DNA of 64,000 nucleotides from Amaranthus tricolor (lineage: Eukaryota > Streptophyta > Magnoliopsida > Caryophyllales > Amaranthaceae), in assembly GCF_026212465.1 (NCBI RefSeq), contig NC_080056.1:12406642-12470641 (forward strand), read 5' to 3'. The translations under genes were made by a program, and so were the position numbers. This document shows positions 52,768-61,392 of this stretch, piece after piece. The stretch's first letter is position 1, and each line of letters begins with the position of its first letter. The notes beneath the pieces are model-generated. The model ran no database searches. It was not told where the DNA came from and saw nothing but the letters and a program-made list of their open reading frames with translations.

Positions 52768-53560
52768 CGATAAGTCGGACCCCTAGATTGGGGTCCCTAA
52801 ATTCAAAAATCTAAGATGTTTCCTAACCGGAACATCGATAAGTCGGACCCCTAGATTGGGATCCCTAAATTCAAAAATCTAAGATGTTTCCTAACCAGAA
52901 CATCGATAAGTCGGACCCCTAGATTGGGGTCCCTAAATTCAAAAATCTAAGATGTTTCCTAACCGGAACATCGATAAGTCAGACCCCTAGATTGGGGTCA
53001 CAATTCAAAAATCTAAGATGTTTCCTAACCGGAACATCGATAAGTCGGACCCCTAGATTGGGGTCACAATTCAAAAATCTAAGATGTTTCCTAACCGGAA
53101 CATCGATAAGTCGGACCCCTAGATTGGGGTCCCTAAATTCAAAAATCTAAGATGTTTCCTAACCGGAACATCGATAAGTCGGACCCCTAGATTGGGATCC
53201 CTAAATTCAAAAATCTAAGATGTTTCCTAACCGGAACATCGATAAGTCAGACCCCTAGATTGGGGTCCCTAAATTCAAAAATCCAAGATGTTTCCTAACC
53301 GGAACATCGATAAGTCGGACCCCCTGATTAGGGTCCTTTAATTCTGAAATCTATATTTCCTAACCAGATCTTCGACAAGTCGGACCTCCAGGTGGAGATC
53401 CCTAAAGTTCAAAAAATTCTAAAAATTCTCGCAATGTTGTTCCCAACCGGGACATCAATAAGTCGGACCCTCAGCTTGGGGTCCCTAAGTTCAAAAATAA
53501 TATTCCGTCTAATGGTGTTTCCCAGCCGGGACATCGACAAGTCGGACCCCCAAACTGGGG
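52768..53560 (+). repeat. Tandem 66-68-bp repeats 3' of pol
   Basis: About nine near-identical units start at 52768, 52836, 52904, 52972, 53038, 53104, 53172, 53240 and 53308, then about three diverged units follow to about 53560. Each unit carries TCGATAAGTCGGACCCC, then an AGATTGGGGTCC-type palindromic arm, then AAATCTAAGATGTTTCCTAA. Two adjacent units lack 2 bp (period 66), showing local homogenisation. Short tandem arrays in the 3' region of Tat/Ogre elements are known seeds of satellite DNA. Confidence 0.95.
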
Positions 53561-53579
53561 TTTAAAGGCAGAATATTCT

Positions 53580-53735
53580 AAGTACAAGATTTCATTGATA
53601 TCGCTGGCGCATGACAAAGCAATATTCCGCGGCCTCAAGAAAGAGAAGCCACGGCTCAACAAGCAGGGCGCACGACAAAATAATATTCCGCGGCATCTGA
53701 CAAGAGAAGCCACGGCTCACCAAACAAAAACAGGA
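53580..53735. repeat. Short CCGCGGC/AAGCCACGGCTCA repeats
   Basis: AATATTCCGCGGC and AGAAGCCACGGCTCA each occur twice in direct order about 60 bp apart. CCGCGGC words recur at about 58240-58570 in the same element. Confidence 0.65.
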
Positions 53736-53824
53736 ATACCATGAACAAATACTGAATGGAAATATATACATCAAATATTCAAAATGGAGTTGAATGTTTA
53801 CAAGAAAGTTACTAAATTACAAAA

Positions 53825-55015
53825 TTACACGTCGTCCAAAAAGGCCTCGACATCTTCACCCGGCGGCGGAGGAGATTCGATTCTTCCCTCTTCGAGACTG
53901 GGGGTGAAGCTAACATAATCTTCAACATTGAACGGCTCCACCCCGATCTCAGACAACTCCCGGGACAAGCTCTGGAGGTTCCGGCCTTCGTCAATAATAA
54001 GATTCGATAGATCAAGGCATAGAACCTCCAGATTGGAGAGCGTCAAGTTCTCTGGGACATCTGACGCCGGAGGAGAAGAGAGAGCCAGCTGTTCCAAGTC
54101 GAGACATAAAGCCTCCCTCTCAGCCTCGGCATTTATCTTTTCAGACCAGGCTCTCTTCTCAGCCGCATCCCAGACCGTGTCGACCAGTACCGCCGACTCC
54201 CCGTCCAAGACAGGAGCAAGGTTGGACAAAGCTTCACTCCCCTTTTGTTCAGCAGTTTGCTGAAGGGAAGCAAAATCCATGCCCAACTCTGCGGCAGCCA
54301 GACGATACTTCTCGTCACTGATCATGGTTCCGGCCTTCACCATCTCAGCCGTCAGATCTCCGAGAAACTTCGACGCTTCCGGCTCATCCGAGAGAAGCCA
54401 GTCCCTAGCTATCCGGGCCTTCTTGGTTAGGCACAATTTATATACTTTGGCCGCGGATAGAATCATCTCGAAGTGGGAGGAATCGGCCGACACTTGCTGC
54501 ATTAATTGCTGGTTCTGATGAACGAGCTTGGCGTGAGTATCCATCAGCAAGCCGACCTCATGGCTGATGCTCGCGGACCTGGTGGAAGCAGCATCCAAGT
54601 TCTCCGCGGTCTGATCCAGCTGCTTCCTCGCCCTCTCCCGCCATTGTTCGGTTCTGACCAAGCGCTCTTTCAGCTCAGAACACTTGGCCAGCTTTTCTTT
54701 GAGGCTCGGCAGGTCCTCCCGCAATTTTGATAATTCTTCGTTCAGTTCTTCACAGCGGGAGGTAAGGGCGGCCATGGTTTCCTGGTCCGCGGCACTTTGA
54801 CGGTTGGCGTCGAGTTCAAAAGCCAACCGTATGAACGCCTGCAAAGGAACAACTATTAAAAAGATCCGGAGGCAACAATTAATCATACCACTGAGTTTAA
54901 AAGTCATTACCTCCGCCGCCGAAGCTTGCGCTTGACGCACCCTATCACGGGGGGGCATAGATTCTAGAAGGTCGACATCCACTTTGCTGATTAAGTTGGA
55001 CGTCGCCCTGTTGAA
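53825..55015 (-). CDS. Antisense gene of the Tat element, coiled-coil 3' part
   Basis: This is the downstream part of the antisense gene whose 5' part is at 55024-56810. A frame running from about 55070 downward reads NTPFPELGHKGLVVRFNRAT, then VDVDLLESMPPRDRVRQAQA. A 72-bp in-frame intron (54910-54839, GTAATGAC...TTTGCAG) follows, with better coding flow when it is removed (SAAE joins AFIRLAFELD). Then come about 300 residues of heptad-rich helix (SRCEELNEELSKLREDLPSL onward), typical of a long coiled coil. The C-terminus is acidic and Pro-rich and ends at 53825. No enzymatic domain was recognised. The connection to the upstream part needs one base of frame change, so it may be a separate ORF or a damaged one. 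Confidence 0.65.
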   Translation of the reverse strand, partial: FNRATSNLISKVDVDLLESMPPRDRVRQAQASAAEVMTFKLSGMINCCLRIFLIVVPLQAFIRLAFELDANRQSAADQETMAALTSRCEELNEELSKLREDLPSLKEKLAKCSELKERLVRTEQWRERARKQLDQTAENLDAASTRSASISHEVGLLMDTHAKLVHQNQQLMQQVSADSSHFEMILSAAKVYKLCLTKKARIARDWLLSDEPEASKFLGDLTAEMVKAGTMISDEKYRLAAAELGMDFASLQQTAEQKGSEALSNLAPVLDGESAVLVDTVWDAAEKRAWSEKINAEAEREALCLDLEQLALSSPPASDVPENLTLSNLEVLCLDLSNLIIDEGRNLQSLSRELSEIGVEPFNVEDYVSFTPSLEEGRIESPPPPGEDVEAFLDDV

Positions 55016-55023
55016 GCGAACTA

Positions 55024-56810
55024 CTAAGCCCTTATGCCCCAGCTCCGGAAAGGGCGTGTTGGTCGAAAAGGGGAAGCCTCCCGACGACGGTAAACCTCGG
55101 CATATTGGGAAGAAGGAGCCGCGGAAGATTCCCCCACTTTTTCCTTCCCCTTATTTGAAGATGGCCGGGGAGAGTCTTGAAGGGGCGAGGTCTCCTCTTC
55201 AATTGGCCTTATTTGGAGCGGCCTGGCAGTAGGGATCGTGCCCATGGAGGGCCTCTTTGCCGACTTCTCCTTGTGGGAAGAAGAATCCCGCTTCCTCTTC
55301 TTCTTCCCACTCTTTTTTGCCGCACCCCTTGTCTGAGGAGGAACCACCCTCTCAGATTCATCGGGGATATGAACCTGCTTTCTCTCTTCGAGAAGTCGGA
55401 GAGCCTCTTGCTCCGAGGGCACGTCCTCCAGACCCTTCTCCACGGTTGCCGAGTCCTACAAAAGAAGAAGTTAGGAAGAATCAACAAAAATCTTTTTCAG
55501 CAGAACTTTGTATAGAGATATACCTTTGGAGGAAGGGGAAGAGGCTTATCCTCGGGCCGCTGGATGGCCCCTGCAGCAAGTCTCAGAACGCTGAATTTCT
55601 TCATTAGTTCAGGACTCTTGGCTCGAAGATTTTGCTTGGCTATCCCTGTAGAAACATGAGTTAGCAACAGTCAAATGTACTATAGAAAAGGAAAAGAAGA
55701 AACTCGGCAACTCTTACTCCGATCGATAGCCAAGCTAATGCCGAAGGCTGAGAGGAGGTTCTCATTCTCCAGCTCAGGACGACCAGGAATCCAATTAAGT
55801 TGGACGTTCATTGGTTTCCTTCCCAATTGAACGTCCATCTTGGCGTATTCTATGATCACCGCATCACTAAAGGAACATTGCGGGATCCCATTATTAAAAC
55901 CCGAGAGATTGGGTTTGATGTCAAAAGAGGTCTTGATATTCCACCCCTCTGAGTTGTATAAGTATGCGAATTTTGTCCTATACCCCTTCTGGTTGTCGGG
56001 GAGGTCTTGGACTATCTTCAGTCCTCGACGGTGTGTGAATGTAATCCAGCCACAGCCGTATGATTGGGAATTACATAGGCGGGCTCTGAATATATATCTA
56101 AAGGCTGTGAGTGTTGGTGGCACGGCCAAAACTTTACACAAAATCAAAAAGGCCACCATACAACCCCAGGCGTTCGGGTATAATTCGGGCACTGAGACGT
56201 TCAAAAACTCTAACACCTCTCTAAAAAACGGGTGAAGAGGAAATCTAAGCCCTAATTCAAAAGAAGGGAAGTATACGGCTATACAGTGTGGGGGAGGAAA
56301 CCTAACGGTGTCATAATTCCCCGGGGTAATGATGTTTATGTTATCTTTTAAACCCCATTTTTGAGAGATGGCCTCCCGACGGTTGTCTAGATCTCTCTTA
56401 GTCTGTAAGTCAATAAAGTAATTTAGAGGCCCGCCATCTGGAATGTAGAATGGAGGAGGAGCTGGCGCCGCACTTTCTCTTCCTGAAGACTCGGCTGATC
56501 CTTCAAGGTTTTCCATATCTACATACAATAACCCTTCTAGGTCAGGATTTATTCGCGGCAAGTAATTTGGAAAGAAAGCAATGCTCACTTCCCAAGGAGC
56601 AGTTTTCATAATCTCCGGAGGGTATATAGGGGATACGGACGACTCATCCCCAGCTTTTATTGGTTCATAATGGGGGGTAATTCTCACTGAACTACTTTCA
56701 TCCGAGTCATTCATAGGTAACCCCTTTTTATTAAGACGCCTACGTACTATCAGAGGAGTTTCCGGCAAGTTAGTAGGGTTGGTGTCTGAGTTAGTAGTCG
56801 CGACATCCAT
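55024..56810 (-). CDS. Antisense gene of the Tat element, Transposase_28-like 5' part
   Basis: Three exons fit GT-AG rules and phase: 56810-55718, 55645-55524 and 55455-55024, giving 548 residues as read. Exon 1 contains a region (about residues 110-270, with FPLHPFFREVLEFLNVSVPE and NAWGCMVAFLILC) that I recognise as the PF04195 'putative gypsy type transposon' domain. Exon 2 joins it to a basic stretch, and exon 3 adds a Lys/Arg-rich segment (KKSGKKKRKRDSSSHKEKSA) that looks like a nuclear localisation signal. It then runs out of frame near 55024 relative to the coiled-coil part. Antisense ORFs of this kind are known in Tat-lineage elements; their function is not established. Confidence 0.75.
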
Positions 56811-57180
56811 GTTAATAATAAAGTAAAAGTTGAAACTTGTAAAGAATGGAGATTAAATTTATAAACAAATTCAAAGTTCTAGGCTAGCATTCATGAACAG
56901 ATTGAAGATATTCAAGAAATTCAAGAACAGCTTGAAGAACAACTTGAAGAAATTCGAAAAATCTGGGAAAAGTTTGAATACCTTAAGAAATAAGTTGAAG
57001 ATTTGTCAGAAACTTGATGAAGATCTGTCAGAAACCTTGAAGATCTTCGAAGAACTTGTCAGAAGTTTGAAGAAAGGATGAAGATTGTCAGAGCGTCTCT
57101 CTCTATTTTCTCTTTCTTGCAATTTGAAGATTTGAGGAAGTTAATGAAGGTTAGGTGAGATGGAACTATTCCAACTACCC

Positions 57181-57188
57181 TATTTATA
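57181..57188 (-). promoter_or_regulatory. Candidate TATA box of the antisense gene
   Basis: On the minus strand TATAAATAGGGTAG lies about 370 bp before the antisense ATG at 56810. It closely resembles the LTR box TATAAATAGGGG. No initiation evidence is available. Confidence 0.55.
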
Positions 57189-57254
57189 ACAGTAATAAAT
57201 GCTTCACTTGGGGTCTGAACAGTTGAAAGAAGTTGGAATTCCAAATGAAAGCTG

Positions 57255-58410
57255 GGAAGTCGATAAGTCGGACTCCCAATAAGGGGAAGCCAACAGATTT
57301 TTTCTTAAAGTGTTTAATAATGTCCGTGAAGTCTATTAGTCGGACCCTAGTTGAAGGGGTAATTTTGCAAAATTTTTCTAAGTGTTAAATCCTTGAATTT
57401 AGCCGGGAGGTCGAAAAGTCGGACCCTCAATTAGAGAGCAACATCATAAATTTGTTTAAGTACCAAACCATCCAGCCGGAGAATCGATAAGTCGGACTCC
57501 CAGGGAAGGGTAGAATATAGCTAATTATTCTAAGTCCTTCAGACAATGTCCGGAGGGTCGATAAGTCGGACCCTAAATTGAATCTCCTGAAAGGGAAATC
57601 ATTTGAAGAATGAAGGTCACACATTCAGCTGTCCGACTTATGGACACGATAAATGAGATGATGGAAGGAAACATGAATTTCTTAAGGAAAAAGGATTTCC
57701 GCATGATCGATAAGTCGGACCCCCAAATAACCCTGGTCCAAGTTTGAAAATTCTAAGTATAAATCCCCTCCTGTGTGTCCGTGGGATCGAAGATGCGGCT
57801 TATGGGGCTCATTCTGCAGGTTATGGAATAAATGGGGCTGTATTGCTGAAGTCCTAAACATCTTTTACAAGTATCAGGGATATCCGTATGTTCGATAAGT
57901 CGGACCCCCAGGCGGTCCTCCTCTTTCTCAAAATTTTCTAAGTGTCGAAAAGGGATTCTCGTGTTAAACCGGCGGGTGAAGACGTGAACTATTAGTTCGC
58001 GGCATAGTTTAAACAGGTAATAATGTCTTGGTAAGAATACCATGCCGCGTCATTGATTGGGGTTTGATTCATAAATATCCCTGGAGTATCGCACCATCAG
58101 TTCACGACAAATAGATAATCTCATCCGTACGGTAGATAAGTCGGACCCTCCTAATGTGCTATTTTGTTAAAAATATTCTAAGTATGTGAGTATTTCCGTG
58201 ATACCAACAAAGCAGAAGCCTGGACCGTGGCTCTAATCATCCTACGGCATAATACAAGCCGCGGTCTCTTGTTCATAATACGATGGGGTGTCACAGACTC
58301 ATTGTGTTGACCGCTAAGTCGATAAGTCGGACCCCCCTTTGGGGTCAAGAGTCGAAGATCTTTCAAGTGTACAGCTCGTCCGCGGGGTCGACAAGTCGGA
58401 CCCCCCTGTT
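57255..58410. repeat. Dispersed TCGATAAGTCGGACCC motif, about ten copies
   Basis: Copies or close variants start near 57260, 57332, 57411, 57484, 57557, 57707, 57891, 58133, 58319 and 58387, with irregular spacing of about 65-240 bp. Nearly all are followed by CTAAGT(A/G)-type words. They share their core with the 3' tandem array at 52768-53560 but the sequence between them is unrelated. They lie upstream of the antisense TATA box. Confidence 0.85.
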
Positions 58411-58884
58411 GGCCAAGATATGAAAAATTTTCTAAGTATAAAGATTTGTTGTAGGTGATGTCACGGAACGCGCTGAAGGGGAGGACGCGGATCCGCACCC
58501 TCCCTATGATTCTGCTGCCGCCTCACATAAAGGAGCGAGGCTATTCCGCGGCATGCTTTAAAGCCGCGGCCTTATTTGCTTTCTTGACTCGGATTTGTTG
58601 CGTTTTTTACATAGCTAATTTAAAAAGGCTGTATCTTTTTCGTTACGATGCGGAATTTGGCATATGAACGGTCGATTCGAAGCTTTCGAGCTCAACTTTC
58701 GTGATTCATCAGAAAATTCGCCAGATTGGGCGTGTGTTCATCCTCATGGGGCTATTGCATGTTCTTTATGATCGTATCCCTTCACCAAATCAATTATGGT
58801 GGGTGCATATTTATCCGCATAAAGGAAGATATTTCAGGTCGTTGGGACTCTTCCCTCACATCATCCTTCATGCGTGGGGCTAAA

Positions 58885-59590
58885 TGTCATGGTATTATTT
58901 ACTCAATTATTTTATATATTTAATAATTTGCATCATATTACCATAATACCCCTTGACCTCTACAGTTGACCTTGACTTTTGGTCAATGGGCTTTCCTTTT
59001 GATCTCCCCTCCTCCCTGAATGGCCCATGGGCTCCTCACTTCCAGAATACCCTAACTTCCCTCTCAGGAAGTAACTGCCTATTTGACCTAACTTCCCACT
59101 TACTCACAGTTGGCTGGTCATCCTTCTCTTAAGGCTGATAACTGCCAACTACCCTCCTGCCTTCATCACAGCCATCAGTTGCTACCCACTATCTCCATGA
59201 TGGCAACTACCCTTCAGCAATAACCTCCTCCTTTGCCACTATAAATAGGGGTTATCATCAAGAGGGAAAGATGATCTGAAATAGCATACAAGAGAACTAT
59301 TGCTTATATTATTCACTTAACCTTCCCAAACACCAGCATTAGCATTAGCTATCTCAGTCACATCCATCTCACATTCCTTCTTTAATCAGTAATTCATTAA
59401 TTTCCGATCCACGTTCTAACTTGAGCGTCGGAGGGGTTTTCCGGGAGATCACCCCCCGGACAAGGCTAACAAGTTGTGTTGCAGGAATCCAGGTCGCTTC
59501 CTCTTATAAACCGCTTCACTTGATCATACTTCCGTCAATCTCCAGGTATTTCAAGTGTCTTTTGCACTTCCTCGTTTCATTACCGAAACA
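58885..59590 (+). repeat. 3' LTR
   Basis: 706 bp, matching the 5' LTR except for one substitution and a 9-bp extra segment (about 59486-59496) near the CAGGA...CTTCC junction. Intact ends TGTCATGG...CCGAAACA are followed at once by AGTTC, the target duplication. Confidence 0.95.
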
Positions 59591-59595
59591 AGTTC

Positions 59596-60254
59596 TATTT
59601 TTCAAATTTTTCCACAATTCAATTAAGAGCACTCATTATTGATCCTTGGCACATTTGGAGGTTAATTCTTTTCAATGAGAAAATAATTTGTTGCGTTGAA
59701 TTTCAGGTAAGGTTGGAAATTGCCACTTACCACGTTGATAGCAGTGATATGGGCGATATGCTCACCGTCAATCATATGCATAGTAGTGTCAGTCATCATA
59801 TGGATCCGGGCTTGTTATAGGCACAGGCCCAGAAGATCAATTAGCAATTCACAAACTGGATCAGATGGGGTACCACTCGCAGACGAATTGGGCCTTGCAC
59901 AAGTTAACATAGAGTTTGCAAGGGAAGTAATTAGATTGGGTCTAAATGAGGAGCCCAGCCCGGATATCAACCAACAATAGTAATAAGTGAGTTAGAAGAA
60001 GTGGGCCAAGGCCCAAATGGTGAGAACATAAATTATTGATTCATCATCATATTTATAACATAAATTATTGTATGAAACGATCTTACAGATAAACGCATTT
60101 TATATATGTGTTAAATAGCTTATCTAATATATATTATAACAATATGAGCTTTTTTTAAGGTTGTCTTACTGTAAGACGATCTCTCACAAGAGTAACTCTA
60201 TTCATAAAAAGATTTTCTTTCTTGGTGAAGAACATTTGAATTATGTTAAAAGAC
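59596..60254 (+). other. Flank with a small membrane-segment ORF of unknown status
   Basis: From about 59720 to 59980 an open frame encodes up to 86 residues with a hydrophobic stretch (LIAVIWAICSPSIICIVVSVI) followed by basic residues, then a soluble tail. The frame has no ATG at its start (it opens with TTG), and an AG|GTAAG junction just before it (about 59706) hints at an exon edge or chance splice site. I do not recognise the protein. It could be a leftover exon or a chance frame. GAGACGATCTC-type hairpin words are at about 60170. Confidence 0.25.
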
Positions 60255-60257
60255 TTA

Positions 60258-61389
60258 CCGGCCGTTTGGTTGATGGTAATGAAGTAATGAGAATGAAATG
60301 TTGTAATGGGAATGAAATGTTGTAATGGCAATAGTAATGAAGGAATGGATATGAGAATCGGTAATAAAGATTCTTTTATTTGGTGTGCATGACTAAAGAA
60401 TGGTAATGGAAGATAATATTCCATTAATTGCATTTGGTTGTAAGTAATAAAAAATGGTAATGACTCTTACGGCCCGTTTGGTTGATGGTAATGAAGTAAT
60501 GGAAATGAAATGTTGTAATGGCAATAGTAATGAAGGAATTGATATGAGAATTGGTAATGAAGATTCTTTTGTTTGGTGTGCATGACTAAAGAATGGTAAT
60601 AGAAGATAATATTCCATTGATTGCATTTGGTTGTTAGTAATAAAAAATGGTAATGACTCTTAGTTTCATTATTGTATATTTGTATTTAAAAGCATTATTG
60701 TATCTAAATTATTCTATCTAATGATTCTTTTTTTAATAATAATATTTTTTTTGGATAATTACATACATTACCTTTTTTTTCTTCATTATTTTTTTTCTTC
60801 AGCTCGAAACAACATTACCTTATTTTATTACCACAGTAATACTTCATTACCATTACCGCCTAATACCATGTTGTTTGATGGTAATGAAAATGGCCCTTTT
60901 TGGTAATTTCATTACCTTATTTTATTACCATCCATTACCATTGAAGGCATCCAAACAACCAAAATTTTCATTACTTAATTTTATTACCATTATCGCCCTC
61001 TAATACCATGTACCAAACGGGCCGTTAGTTTCATTATTGTATATTTTTATCTAAAAGCATTATTGTATCTAAATTATTCTATCTAATGATTTTTTTTAAT
61101 AATAATATTTTTTTTGGATAATTACATACACTACCTTTTTTTTCTTCATTATTTTTTTTCTTCAGCTCGAAACAACATTACCTTATTTTATTACCACAGT
61201 AATACTTCATTACCATTACAGCCTAATACCAAGTTGTTGGATGGTAATAAAAATGACACTTTTTGGTAATTTCATTACCTTATTTTATTACCATCCATTA
61301 CCATTGAAGGCATCCAAACAACCAAATTTTTTATTACTTAATTTTATTACCATTACCGCCCTCTAATACTATATATACCAAACGAGCCG
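60258..61389. mobile_element. Outer Tourist-like (PIF/Harbinger) MITE
   Basis: Ends CCGGCCGTTTGG and CCAAACGAGCCG are imperfect inverted repeats next to TTA on both sides (60255-60257 and 61390-61392), the 3-bp duplication of PIF/Harbinger elements. Its two halves are separated by a second, younger copy of the same family. Confidence 0.8.
60470..61024. mobile_element. Inner Tourist-like MITE nested in the outer one
   Basis: 555 bp with perfect 12-bp ends CGGCCCGTTTGG and CCAAACGGGCCG and a perfect TTA duplication (60467-60469 and 61025-61027). Its left half repeats 60258-60466 and its right half repeats 61028-61389, showing both belong to one family. No coding capacity. Confidence 0.88.
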
Positions 61390-61392
61390 TTA

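Larger units (their letters stand above)
46307..59590 (+). mobile_element. Complete Ty3/gypsy Tat-lineage LTR retrotransposon
   Basis: Length 13,284 bp, flanked by a perfect 5-bp duplication AGTTC (46302-46306 and 59591-59595). LTRs are 46307-47003 (697 bp) and 58885-59590 (706 bp). A primer binding site follows the 5' LTR directly. One long frame encodes gag-pol. Pol contains a second, archaeal-type RNase H between the first RNase H and integrase, the mark of the Tat clade (Ogre/Retand/Grande relatives). A 6.3-kb region between pol and the 3' LTR carries tandem repeats and an antisense gene. Everything needed for transposition looks intact, so it may be autonomous. The polypurine tract before the 3' LTR is weak (GTGGGGCTAAA). 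Confidence 0.95.

Noticed and set aside
52768..53560. CRISPR-like array because of regular 66-68-bp units
   Set aside because: Plant nuclear context; whole units are repeated with no unique spacers, so it is a tandem repeat of the retrotransposon.
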